A DNA stretch of 38,629 nt from an uncultured Granulosicoccaceae bacterium (GTDB taxonomy: Bacteria; Pseudomonadota; Gammaproteobacteria; Granulosicoccales; Granulosicoccaceae): assembly GCA_938041955.1 (NCBI GenBank), contig CALISD010000081.1, positions 1-38,629 on the forward strand, written 5' to 3'. The position numbers were made by a program, and so were the translations under genes. The notes under the pieces were generated by a model that saw only the letters and a program-made list of their open reading frames with translations, was not told where the DNA came from and searched no databases. Positions 1-10,300 of the stretch are shown here, piece by piece (position 1 is the first letter of the stretch; each line of letters begins with the position of its first letter).

Positions 1-67
1 TTAACGTGTTGCCTCTGTAATACCATCCATTGCAGAATCTGTGGGCTTGCTGCTAGCATGCAAGTCT

Positions 68-1390
68 ATGATTTCACCTGATCAGGTTACAGCGCTCGCA
101 CCCGATGCGGCTTCATATAAAGCGGGCAAAGCGCTGGCCGTGGCGAGCAAGTGGAGTGACCTTGCTCGTGATGATCAGATGTTGTGGGGCCTGGCTAAGG
201 GCTCTGGTAAAAAGCCTTACCTGACCTGCGTAGCGGTCGATGATTTTGCTTCGAAGTGCAGTTGCCCAAGTCGCAAATTCCCTTGTAAGCACGCACTCGG
301 TTTAATGTTTATCGCGGCACAGGATCTGTCGTTTCTTGCAGAAGCTGATCTGCCTGACTGGGTGCAGGAGTGGAAAGACTCCAGAGCGGCGCGGGTAGAA
401 AAAGCCGGCAAGAAAAAACAAACTGCCAAACCAAAGAGCGAAGAATCTGCCGCGCGTACAAAAAAGAAACGCACTGCCAGAATGGATGACGGCATTAAAT
501 TCCTTGATGAATTTCTATTGGATCTTATTCGGCAGGGATTGGCGCAATCCAGTGTGAGTGACTATGACACCTGGGATAACGCAGCACGTCGACTGATTGA
601 TTTTCAAGCGCCTGGCTTGGCGCGCTACATCCGGCGCCTGGAGGAGATTGCTCACAGTGGCCCGAACTGGGAGTCACGTTTGCTGCATGAGATGGGCTCT
701 TTATATTTGCTATCTTACAGTTACAAACAGCGTGACAACCTGGATTCAACACTGTGTGCGGAGATTGAACAGCGCATTGGCTGGCAGGTTGAAAAAGAAA
801 GTGTGCTCAGCGGTAAGACGATGCACGATGATTGGTTTGTGGCGTATCGAACGGTGACAACAGCAGATAAGCTCAAAGTATTCTCCAACTGGGTCTATGG
901 GCAGAAGAATCGCCAGTGGGCCTTGCTGTTAAGTTTTAGTGCGGGCGGAGCTGCGCCTGCTGCCCTATGGCCTGTGGGTGGTACGGTCATTACTGAGTTG
1001 GCCTTTTATCCGGGGGCCAGTGATGAGCGCGCGTTGGCAGTGGTAGATTCTGCACCGGTCAGGCTGGGCGCGGAGCTGAATGCTGAGCCCGAATCGGTTC
1101 AGCAGTTGCTGGGCAGGGTATCTGACTCGTTGGCGGTAAATCCGTGGCGCTCACGATTCCCGGGTTTGATCCATGCCCAGCCTGCAACGCTTGATGGTGC
1201 TGCAGTGTTGGTTGATGATCAAGGTGATGCTTTGCCTTGGCAGCACAGCGGTGATGATCAAATGATAGTGCAAACCGTGTGTGGCGGCAGAGCCACCGTG
1301 CTTGCCGGTGAATGGAATGGTCATGCCTATCAGGTACATGCCGCGCTGGACAACGGTGACTGGTTCCAACTGCGTGAGCAGTTTCAATGA
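68..1390 (+). CDS. SWIM zinc-finger family protein
   Basis: This 440-residue protein carries a SWIM zinc-binding motif near its N-terminus: C64-S-C66, six residues, then C73-K-H75 (CxC-x6-CxH). SWIM domains bind zinc and take part in DNA or protein contacts. A Lys/Arg-rich linker follows (about residues 110-150), and the rest has no domain I recognise. The start is the ATG at 68, because relatives begin just before the motif region with a DQVxALAPD-like segment. An in-frame GTG at 41 would add nine unconvincing residues. The gene overlaps the next one by four bases (ATGA), which implies translational coupling. It is the first gene of the seven-gene SWIM/DUF5691/MoxR/DUF4132/DUF5682/VWA locus, and E. 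coli YehQ in the yeh cluster is also a SWIM protein (from memory). Its molecular role is unknown. The family call is firm. Confidence 0.9.
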   Translation: MISPDQVTALAPDAASYKAGKALAVASKWSDLARDDQMLWGLAKGSGKKPYLTCVAVDDFASKCSCPSRKFPCKHALGLMFIAAQDLSFLAEADLPDWVQEWKDSRAARVEKAGKKKQTAKPKSEESAARTKKKRTARMDDGIKFLDEFLLDLIRQGLAQSSVSDYDTWDNAARRLIDFQAPGLARYIRRLEEIAHSGPNWESRLLHEMGSLYLLSYSYKQRDNLDSTLCAEIEQRIGWQVEKESVLSGKTMHDDWFVAYRTVTTADKLKVFSNWVYGQKNRQWALLLSFSAGGAAPAALWPVGGTVITELAFYPGASDERALAVVDSAPVRLGAELNAEPESVQQLLGRVSDSLAVNPWRSRFPGLIHAQPATLDGAAVLVDDQGDALPWQHSGDDQMIVQTVCGGRATVLAGEWNGHAYQVHAALDNGDWFQLREQFQ

Positions 1391-2901
1391 AACAGTCACG
1401 CTTACTTAAAACGGCATTGATTGGCACCAATCGGTTGAAGTCTGAATTTGGCGACACACCTCACGCAAAAATGCACGCGCTGTGGAGTGATCTTGAAGCG
1501 CAGCCTGACCCGGCCGATGCGTTATTAAAAGCCGCTGCTCTTGAACATGCGGCATGGCACGCGGGAGTTAAATCGAAAAAAGTGACAAAGCCTGAACCGT
1601 GTCAGGCAGAGAATCAACCGTACGTGCCGCAGGGTGCTGCGGTTGCTGCAGTAGATTTGATGCAAAGTGCGTATAAGTCTTTTATCGCGGAATGGGTGGA
1701 TGTTGCGCAGCGTAATGGTTTGCTGGCTCCACCGCGGTTATTACCGGCTTTACTGTCGCATGGTGATGTAAACCCGGGTACCCGTGCATCGATTGCCAAA
1801 GTAGTCGGCCATCGTGGTTTGTGGTTGGCCGCTCAATCTAACAGGTGGCAGTGGCTTAGCGGTGATGCATCGGTCGACGATTCGCTTTGGAAAAACGGCA
1901 CGATGATGGAGCGGCGTTTGTGGCTTACGCACCAGATGCAGGTAGCACCTGAAAAAGCCTCAGAGGCAATAGTGCACTCATGGCCGGGTGATTCACCTGA
2001 AGCACGTGAAGTTTACGCTGAACTTGCAGCCCGATACCCGCACACAGAACATGAGGTCTGGCTGCAGAAGTGGGCAGTGGTTGATCGGCGTCAGAGCACC
2101 CGTCATCAAGCCATACAGGCGCTGATGAAAATACCGCAATCGGGCTTCAGGCAACGCAGTTTGCAGCGTGCCGGAGACATTCTGGGCAGCGGTAGAAAAC
2201 TGTTCTCTAAAAAGCACCTTACCTGCATACAGCCGGAAGAATTTGTGGCTGAGTGGTCAACAGATGGATTGCGTGAAAAGCCGCCTGCAGGGTCTGGCCC
2301 GAAAGCCTTCTGGATGCTGCAGATTCTTGGAACCATACCGTTGCGTGACTGGCCGGCTCTTGTCGATAACCCTGAGCCCTTCACAATGAAAATTGATGAT
2401 GACTGGTCTGATCTTGTATTAAAAGCCTGGCGTGCCTCAGCTGTACTTCACCCTGACGCTGAGTTGCTGCAGCCGCTGCTGCATAGATTGTCTGCTGCAA
2501 AAAACGAGACACTGCAAATAAGTTCACTGGTCGCATTGCTGGCTTCAGTGAAGCATAGTGAAGTGGCAGATGTGCTTGAACCGCTAAAGCTGTCGCAGGT
2601 ACAGAAATTTGAACTATTGCTTCGTTGTCAGCCACCGTTGTCGGCAAAAAAACATCCCACGCTGCACAAAGCCGCCACAGACTGGGTCTTCAATAACCAT
2701 CCAGCCAACCGGCCAGATGCGATTGTGTTGGCCGGTTGTTGTGACTGTTCAGAGATTGCCGGTTTGCTAAAGCGAATTAGCAAGCTTGATAATCTGAGCT
2801 CACCGGTGGAGGAGTTCGCAAGAGCGCTGGAGTATCGAAACAACTACCTCAGGCACTTTGCAGAGTTACATGAATTACCAGGTGGTACCAGTAGTGATTA
2901 A
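1387..2901 (+). CDS. DUF5691 domain-containing protein
   Basis: This 504-residue soluble protein has no signal peptide or membrane segment. The N-terminus (LLKTALIGTNR, residues 6-16) is typical of the DUF5691 family, which is regularly encoded beside SWIM proteins. The remainder is Leu/Ala/Trp-rich and probably an all-alpha, repeat-like scaffold. I see no catalytic motif. It starts inside the last codons of the SWIM gene (ATGA overlap) and is followed 36 bp later by the MoxR ATPase gene, so it is almost certainly in the same transcript. Function is unknown. By context it may be an adaptor or substrate-recognition subunit of the ATPase machine; that is inference only. Confidence 0.8.
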   Translation: MKQSRLLKTALIGTNRLKSEFGDTPHAKMHALWSDLEAQPDPADALLKAAALEHAAWHAGVKSKKVTKPEPCQAENQPYVPQGAAVAAVDLMQSAYKSFIAEWVDVAQRNGLLAPPRLLPALLSHGDVNPGTRASIAKVVGHRGLWLAAQSNRWQWLSGDASVDDSLWKNGTMMERRLWLTHQMQVAPEKASEAIVHSWPGDSPEAREVYAELAARYPHTEHEVWLQKWAVVDRRQSTRHQAIQALMKIPQSGFRQRSLQRAGDILGSGRKLFSKKHLTCIQPEEFVAEWSTDGLREKPPAGSGPKAFWMLQILGTIPLRDWPALVDNPEPFTMKIDDDWSDLVLKAWRASAVLHPDAELLQPLLHRLSAAKNETLQISSLVALLASVKHSEVADVLEPLKLSQVQKFELLLRCQPPLSAKKHPTLHKAATDWVFNNHPANRPDAIVLAGCCDCSEIAGLLKRISKLDNLSSPVEEFARALEYRNNYLRHFAELHELPGGTSSD

Positions 2902-2937
2902 ATCCGATTCAATATACCCATTAACGAGTTTCAGTTC

Positions 2938-4017
2938 ATGACGACCGTCTTAAGAGAACACGCCGAAACCCTTTACGCCGATGAGCTTGCGGCGCTTGCC
3001 GAGCATGATGACAAGCCACGTCCGGCACAGTGGAAGCTTTCACCCTGGGCCGTAACAGACTATCTGCTGGGTACCAGGCTTGCTGACGGTACAGAGATAA
3101 CGCCCAAATACATAGGTGACAGGCGTTTGATGGAAGTCGCGGTGGCGACGCTTGCAACTGACCGGGCGCTGTTGCTACTGGGGGTTCCCGGTACAGCCAA
3201 GTCATGGGTGTCTGAGCATCTGACGGCGGCGGTCACGGGAGACTCCACATTGCTGATACAAGGTACATCCGGTATTGGTGAAGAGGCGTTGCGATATAAC
3301 TGGAACTACGCACAGTTGTTGGCCAAAGGGCCGTCGATGGATGCATTGGTGCCTTCACCGATGATGCATGCTATGCGCGATGGAAAGCTGTGCCGTGTAG
3401 AAGAACTCACGCGTATTCCGTCTGATGTGCAGGATACGCTGATCACGATCTTGTCTGAAAAAATCTTACCCATTCCTGAGTTAAGCGAGGAGGTACAGGC
3501 CACCGAGGGTTTTAACGTGATAGCCAGTGCGAACTCACGTGACAGGGGGGTGAATGAACTCTCGTCAGCTCTGCAGCGTCGCTTTAATACCGTAGTGCTG
3601 CCGCTGCCAAGAAATCTGGATACAGAAGTGGGTATTGTCCAGTCACGTGTGGAGTCTATGGCTAAGGCGTTAGCGTTGCCGGCGGAGCCTCCGGCACTTG
3701 AAGAGATACGTCGCGTGGTGACTATTTTTCGTGAGTTGAGATCAGGCGCTACCGAAGACGGTCAGGCAAAGGTGAAGTCCCCGAGCGGTACCTTGTCTAC
3801 TGCAGAGGCGATATCGGTAGTGACTAACGGTCTTTCACTGGCGGGTCATTTCGGTGATGGCACGATGAACGCCCACGATCTGGCCACCGGAATGGTGGGC
3901 GCCATTGTGAAAGATCCGTCGCAGGACCCCGCCGTGTTTCGGGAATACCTGGAGACAGTGGTAAAAGAGCGTGATGGATGGAGTGATTTGTATCGAGCTT
4001 GTCGCGAGCAGTTGTAG
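2938..4017 (+). CDS. MoxR-type AAA+ ATPase (YehL-like)
   Basis: A 359-residue AAA+ ATPase. Walker A is GVPGTAKS at residues 82-89. The Walker B region reads LCRVEEL, with E155-E156 in place of the usual Asp-Glu. Sensor 1 is N199 in IASANSRD, and the arginine-finger segment is SALQRRF around 210-216. MoxR ATPases typically act as chaperone-like remodelling machines with VWA-domain partners, often in metal-cofactor insertion or complex assembly. A VWA gene lies five genes downstream in the same direction. Its length is close to my recollection of E. coli YehL (about 360 residues). The ATG at 2938 follows a 36-bp gap after the DUF5691 gene. It is cytoplasmic by sequence. Function as an ATPase is secure; the substrate is unknown. 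Confidence 0.9.
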   Translation: MTTVLREHAETLYADELAALAEHDDKPRPAQWKLSPWAVTDYLLGTRLADGTEITPKYIGDRRLMEVAVATLATDRALLLLGVPGTAKSWVSEHLTAAVTGDSTLLIQGTSGIGEEALRYNWNYAQLLAKGPSMDALVPSPMMHAMRDGKLCRVEELTRIPSDVQDTLITILSEKILPIPELSEEVQATEGFNVIASANSRDRGVNELSSALQRRFNTVVLPLPRNLDTEVGIVQSRVESMAKALALPAEPPALEEIRRVVTIFRELRSGATEDGQAKVKSPSGTLSTAEAISVVTNGLSLAGHFGDGTMNAHDLATGMVGAIVKDPSQDPAVFREYLETVVKERDGWSDLYRACREQL

Positions 4018-4115
4018 TCAGCATCTTTCGTGCGGGATGTCAGGTATGTCAGTTTCACAGCATGGGATGAAAGTCTAAACATCAGGTTGATGTTCTGAAT
4101 TGATGGCAGATAAAT

Positions 4116-7100
4116 ATGGCTGATGTAAAACCGACTGAAGATGTGCTCAAGCAGCTGGTGGCCCAAAATAAAGGGCCTGCCAGTGCAATTAACGACTATC
4201 TGAATACGGGCGATATCAAACACATTGATGAACTGACGTCTTCCCATGATAGTTTTTTCTCGCTGGATCTTGCACGCGCCGCACTGCATGAATGGTTTCA
4301 GACACCGGCATCAAGTGCTGTGCTGGAAGCAGCTATACATCGTGTCGCTACACGCAGTCATCTAACCACTGATGTATTGCCGGGTATGATAGCGACAGCA
4401 TGTGTAACAGTTGAGGGCATACAAAAAAAGTTAGATGCGAAGTTCGTTGAAAAGCTCAGAGAGCGTGGCTGTGATGAATTTTTAATCGCGTTCTTCTGGC
4501 TGCAAAACTCCTCTGCGTATAGTGGAGTGAGTTTTTATTGGTTGGAAGACAAGTACGTTTCGGATGAAACTCAGTGCGAATCACCGGAAGAGTATTTTGT
4601 TATACCGTTGGGTGTATCCAGTAAAAATGCATTCGAAGATGTGATTTTGGGTCTTTCAGACAAAGAACTTCTTCGTCTGTTCAGGCGGGATGTTTCAGTG
4701 CAGACTGATCCGGCAGCAACCACGCCACTGCAGGCCATTACGTCGATTTTTAAGCGGGAAAAATCTTCGCCACAAAGCCAGACAGTATCAAATCGGGAAA
4801 AACCGCGATCATGGCGTGTAGGGCCGCTGCAAGCGCTGATCGCCCGTGAACGACCGCAGGTAATTCGCGAGTTAATTCATAGCGATGGTTTGTTTGAGGG
4901 GGCAATAGATTGGTGTTATGTAGTAGGCGCGACAGAAGAATATGACAAGCATTGTATAGCGGCCTGTGTTGCTTCCGGTGACATCATGCCGCTGATAGTG
5001 CTGGATGGCTTGAGGGAAGGAAAGTATACCGATTTAGTGGTTGAGCAATGTGTTCAACAACCTTGTGACACCAGTCGTTTTACGTTGTCGTATCTTGCAA
5101 AGAGAAGCCCCGATTTGATGGTTAAGAAACTGTCTCAGTGCATCGCCACGGAAGGTTTTTTAAGAATGCTAATTGAGAGCAAGCCTCGCTATTGCAAGAT
5201 TGCCGCTGAACGTTGGGATGCGGGCGGTGAATCTGTATACAGGCAATTCGATTATGGGTATTTTTTTGAATCAAAAATAAAGGGAAGCAGGCGTCGTTGT
5301 ACTGCGCTATTTGCGGGTGCTGTACCTCATGCTGCACAGAACAAGGCTATTAAAGACTGGCTTAGGAAAATACTGCTTGAAGGCCCTGACCCACATAAAG
5401 ATAACTATCAATTCTTCTGGGCATGGCAGTGTGTTGCTCGCGGTGCACCTTCAATTATAGAACCTGAATTGTGGCAATTGCTACAACATAAACACATGGC
5501 CACCCGCGAGCTTGCTGTATCTGGCTTGCGGCACAGTAGTATCCATAGGGCCATGGCCACAGCAACGGAATTACTCAGGGCAAAATCGGCTGACGCGCGT
5601 CTAGGGGCAGTGGAGTTACTGACAGCGATAGGCAGCGATGAAGCGGTATCGGTATTGCAGGCTGCGGCGTGCCAAAAACACACCGCTAAAGTACGCAGTA
5701 AAATCTTGCAGAGCCTAGAAGATTTTGGTCATACAAAAACCCTCGGGGCAGAGACCGCAGAAAAAACGCTGCAGGAAATACTGGCGCCAATAGAGGGCAG
5801 GAAGTCTGTCAAGCTGCCGAAGTCTGCCAGTTGGCTGGATATCGAAAACCTTCCGCAGTTACCAACAAAAGACGGTACAAAACTATCAGATAAAGCGCTA
5901 ATTCACCTTGTGACCGTGCAGTCGAAGTATAAGACGATAAAGCCGGCCCCCGACAACATAGAACTGCTAAGCCATATCGATCGCGAGCACTCAGGTGATT
6001 TTGCACTGGCACTGTTACAGCAGTGGTTAGCGTCCGATCAAAACGCATCTGATCGCTGGGCACTGACGCTGGCAGGGTTGTTTGGTGATCAACGGATACT
6101 GCCAATGCTAACGGATCCTATCAAAGGTTGGGCAGAAGCCGCACGGCACAAACTGGCTGAATACGCGGCACAGGCAGTGGCACTGGTGCCGGCAAATGAA
6201 TCGTTGATGATGCTGGATTCATTATCTAATCGCTACCGCAGTCGATTTCGCAATATTGGAAAAGCCTGCAGAGCAGCGCTTGATGAGGCGGCGGTATTAC
6301 AGGGTGTGACAGCGGATGAACTGGCAGACATGATTGTGCCGACGTTGGGCTTTGATACAGATTATCAACGTGCTCTGCCGGATACACAGATAAAAGCAGT
6401 GTTGCAGCCGGATTTTAAAATAACGTTTTTTAACCCGGAAACAGAATCAGAAACCAAAACTGCGCCAGCGTCTTTATCGGTAAAATCGATGGAGGAAATA
6501 AAAACCTTACGCAAGCTGGTTCGTGAAACGATGAAAGGACAAACCGTTCGACTAGAGCAATCATTGGTGCGACAAAGAGCCTGGCCTGCGACGCGCTGGA
6601 AAGAACTTTTTCAAGCCAATCCCTTTTTACGATCTTTTGCCTCGAGGCTTGTCTGGTCGAGCCTTGATAAGAATGGCAAGTGTATGCACTTGTTTCGTCG
6701 CTACCCGAACGGGTTGTTGGCTAATGCGGAAGGAGAATTACTTGAGCTGGATGAAACCGATCATGCCATTGTAATGGCTCACCCGCTTAATCTTGACGAG
6801 CAATCACTGCAAGCGTGGAGTGATCACTTTAGCCGTATGAAGGTCAAGCCTCCTTTTGCGCAGCTTGCACGTCCGGTAGTAAGGCTTGAACCTGATCATG
6901 GCAACCGCAAAGCTATTCAAGTGACCGAAAATCATAAAATGCCGAGTGGCACCTTTCGATCACGCGCCGAAAAACTCGGATGGGTACGGGGATCAGTGGA
7001 TGATGGTGCGAGAGTGTCGTCTTATTACAAGAACTACCCCGGTGCGATGATATCGGCGTTTATTTTGATTGAGTTTATGTACATTGGCCAGTCTCCAGCT

Positions 7101-7274
7101 GATGAGACCACGCTCAAGCAATCCTTGTTTGTAAAGGGAGATGCTGGTAAATCCGGAAACACTGTGCCGGAGGAACCGGCAGACGGGGATGATCCACGTG
7201 TGATTGCTTTTAACGATGTGCCTCCAGTGGTTTATTCGGAAACGCTGGCTGATATTCAGATAATAATTGCGTAG
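4116..7274 (+). CDS. DUF4132 domain-containing protein, copy A
   Basis: A 1052-residue cytoplasmic protein of the DUF4132 (MolR-like) type. The N-terminal half is divergent. About residues 450-545 look like HEAT-type helical repeats (for example ARLGAVELLTAIGSDEAV). The DUF4132 region occupies roughly residues 820-1020, with landmarks RWKELFQANPFLR, FRRYPNGLLA, AHPLNLDE and SSYYKNYPG. It is clearly paralogous to the next gene, most strongly over the C-terminal two thirds. Compared with that copy it has an extra stretch of about 28 residues near positions 200-240, rich in Lys, Ser and Gln. E. coli YehI is a DUF4132 protein beside MoxR and VWA genes (from memory). No catalytic residues are recognisable. 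A large scaffold or sensor subunit is a reasonable guess. Confidence 0.85.
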   Translation: MADVKPTEDVLKQLVAQNKGPASAINDYLNTGDIKHIDELTSSHDSFFSLDLARAALHEWFQTPASSAVLEAAIHRVATRSHLTTDVLPGMIATACVTVEGIQKKLDAKFVEKLRERGCDEFLIAFFWLQNSSAYSGVSFYWLEDKYVSDETQCESPEEYFVIPLGVSSKNAFEDVILGLSDKELLRLFRRDVSVQTDPAATTPLQAITSIFKREKSSPQSQTVSNREKPRSWRVGPLQALIARERPQVIRELIHSDGLFEGAIDWCYVVGATEEYDKHCIAACVASGDIMPLIVLDGLREGKYTDLVVEQCVQQPCDTSRFTLSYLAKRSPDLMVKKLSQCIATEGFLRMLIESKPRYCKIAAERWDAGGESVYRQFDYGYFFESKIKGSRRRCTALFAGAVPHAAQNKAIKDWLRKILLEGPDPHKDNYQFFWAWQCVARGAPSIIEPELWQLLQHKHMATRELAVSGLRHSSIHRAMATATELLRAKSADARLGAVELLTAIGSDEAVSVLQAAACQKHTAKVRSKILQSLEDFGHTKTLGAETAEKTLQEILAPIEGRKSVKLPKSASWLDIENLPQLPTKDGTKLSDKALIHLVTVQSKYKTIKPAPDNIELLSHIDREHSGDFALALLQQWLASDQNASDRWALTLAGLFGDQRILPMLTDPIKGWAEAARHKLAEYAAQAVALVPANESLMMLDSLSNRYRSRFRNIGKACRAALDEAAVLQGVTADELADMIVPTLGFDTDYQRALPDTQIKAVLQPDFKITFFNPETESETKTAPASLSVKSMEEIKTLRKLVRETMKGQTVRLEQSLVRQRAWPATRWKELFQANPFLRSFASRLVWSSLDKNGKCMHLFRRYPNGLLANAEGELLELDETDHAIVMAHPLNLDEQSLQAWSDHFSRMKVKPPFAQLARPVVRLEPDHGNRKAIQVTENHKMPSGTFRSRAEKLGWVRGSVDDGARVSSYYKNYPGAMISAFILIEFMYIGQSPADETTLKQSLFVKGDAGKSGNTVPEEPADGDDPRVIAFNDVPPVVYSETLADIQIIIA

Positions 7275-7358
7275 AAAGAAAAACCAGCTGCCGTTACCTT
7301 TAGGCAGTAAAATAATAGTATAGAAAACGCAGTTAATGGAAACGAAGTTGGAGGAAAT

Positions 7359-10300
7359 ATGTTTGGACAAGAGAAGACAACCCAGGAACTTATAGATCAG
7401 AAAAACCATTACTATTGCGATGCGGTGAAGGAGGTGAAAAGCCTGGTACTGTCCGGTGATTTACAACAGATTAACTGGCAGTCTGATCTGCAGAATGGGT
7501 ATCTTATATCAAGCCTCGTGGAATTAGCTGTTGCGGAAATGGCAGATACACCAGCGGCGAAGGCGGTTTTTGATATCGCGGTGCAGAGAATTCGCCATCG
7601 CGATAAAACAGTGCCAGATGCGTTTGCAGGTGAGTTTGCCATTCAGTGTGTTCAAGCCGCGAAAAGCGATAATAATTCTCTTGACGAAAAGTTTATTGAA
7701 AGCCTTCGTAGTCAGGACGTGGATAACTACTCGCTGGCTTTGTTTTGGATAACGACCGTCGGTGAATATAACAGCCGTATCTTCGGCTATGAGCAAGAGG
7801 AGATCAATAGAGAGCATATTCTTGAGCCGGAACTTCTGTTTGCATTGCCTGCAGGGTTACAACCGCGAAATATCTTTGAAGAAATAATTCTCGATCTAAC
7901 TGACAAAGACATGCTGAAATTGCTGCAGCAGTATTCGAATTTCGAAGTCTACCTCGGCAGATCTCTATGGAACGTGGCACCGTTACAAGCGATGTTGGCT
8001 CGTGACAGACCAGAGGTAATTAGTCAGTTCATCAGTAGCCTTGCCGTTGACGATTCAGCCAATTATGCTGTGGAGTGGCCCTACATAAACACGGCAACAG
8101 AGGCGTTTGATGAGCAGTGCATTGAGTTTTGTAGTGTTCGAGGGCTTTGCTATCCGCTCATGGTGTTAGATGGCTTGAGGCGTGGTAAACATACGGAACT
8201 GGCCCTTAAGATTAGTGCTGCTGCTGACAGCCCAACCATATTGCCAAATGCGGGCTTTATCATGCCCTACCTGTTGCAGAAAGACCCGCGAATAATGCTA
8301 CAACACTTAATTTACGTATCTTCCTGCTATCAGCAGGTAAGTGCAATGCCTTGGTATGAGTGTTATGAATGCGCTTTTGATCACTGGGAGGCTGGTGGGA
8401 AAGAGGCCTGTATGCAGGGAGGTGTTGAGGTTTCCTCTATGTTTCTGCAACGATTAATTGAGTCTAGAAGTGGCAACGAAAATCTTATTGAGTGGATTAG
8501 AAGGTTGTGGACATTTTCAGCCGGTGGCGGCTATCAACAAGAGAAAATTCGCGAGCAAATTATGGCATTCGATCCACTTCTTGTTGAGGAACAACTATGG
8601 GGGTCTCTGCAAAGTCAACAAAAGGGTGAACGTTCAAGTGGTGTCGCAGCCTTGATGCATAACAGCATCGAAAACGTCGTGGACAAAGCCGAGAAACTGT
8701 TAGAGGGGAAAGTAGACGCGCGGCTTGGTGCCGTTGAATTGCTTACCGCTGTGGGCAATGAAAAAGCAGTGTCTCTGTTAAAAAGTATGCTCGATTCAAA
8801 ACAGTCTGCACGAGTGAGTAAGTCTGTCATAGATGGTTTGGAGAAACTCGGAAAAGGCCCTAGCCTTGATGATCTCGATGAGAAAGAGTCAGATCCAAAC
8901 ATCCTTGCGACCATTGAAGCGGCCCAAATAAAACCTTTGCCAAAAACTGCTGGCGTGTGGGTTGATCTAAGCGGCTTGCCAGCACTACATGCAAATAGCG
9001 GTAAACCTTTGAGCGAAAAAGCGATTACTCATTTAATCGCAGCACAGGCAAAACATAAGTCTATCAATCCGGCTCCAGACAGTATGCCTGTGCTGCAACA
9101 TATAGATCGTGAAAAATCCGCTGATTTCGCGATTGGGTTACTTAACCAGTGGTTAGCATCGGAGCAGCACGTGTCTGGAAAATGGGCGCTGACACTCGCC
9201 GGTGTGTTGGGTGATAAAAGAATCCTGCCAGTGCTGACCGATCCGATCAGTGGGTGGACAGAGAATTCAAGGCATAAGCTGGCAGAGTATGCTGCCCAGG
9301 CTGTCGCGCTGGTTCCAGCAGATGAGTCATTGATGATACTTGACACACTGGCTTCAAGGTACAGCAGACGTTATCGAAATATTGGTAAAGCCTGTAGGGC
9401 AGCACTTGAGTTAGCGGCCCAAAACCAGAACGTTTCAATGGATGAGTTGGCTGACATGATTGTGCCGACGTTGGATTTTGATTCTGACTATCAACGTGCC
9501 TTGCCTGAAACTGAAATTCGTGCTGTATTACAGCCGGATTTCAAACTCACGTTCTACAACCCTGAGACAGAATCAGAAACCAAGTCGCCCCTGAAGTCGT
9601 TGCCACCTGCCGCGGTTGAAGAGATAAAAACGCTTCGCAAGCTCATACGTGAAGTGGTAAAAGGGCAAACCGCGCGGCTTGAGCAGTCCCTGGTGCGACA
9701 ACGGGCCTGGCCGCTTAAGCGCTGGCAGGAGCTGTTTGAACTGAATCCTTTTCTGCAGTCTTATGCTGCAACGCTCGTATGGGCAAGCCTCGATAACAAA
9801 GGTTCACCACGGTCGTTGTTTCGTCGCTATCCCAATGGGTTGCTGGCCAACGCTGACGGAGAATTGATTGAGTTGGAGTCGAATGACCATTCCATTGTGA
9901 TTGCACACCCGCTTAATCTGGGGGATAAAAAAACGCAACTGTGGCGTGAGCATTTTAAACGATTGAAGGTCAAGCAGCCGTTCGCTCAGCTTGAACGACC
10001 TGTTGCTCTTCTTGATGAATCACAAGGCAATCGCAAAACACTTGGATTGACCGAAAATCATAAAATGGCGAATGGTACTTTCCGCTCTCGATCCGAAAAG
10101 CTTGGTTGGTCGCGAGGTTCAGTGGTGGACGGGGGAGGAATATCATCTTATTACAAAGATTTCCCGGGTGTTCAGGTAACGGCTATTTTAATGATTGAAT
10201 TTATGTATATCGGTCAGGATCCGGCAGATGAGGTGACACTGCTGCATACATTGTTTGTAAAAGCGGAATCGGTTGAAATTGGCAGTTATGTTTATGACGA

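Noticed and set aside
41..67. GTG start for the SWIM protein
   Set aside because: It would add nine residues unlike the family N-terminus; the ATG at 68 fits relatives better.
7275..7358. Terminator between the two DUF4132 genes
   Set aside because: Only a five-pair CTGCC/GGCAG stem with a ten-base loop and no T-tract.
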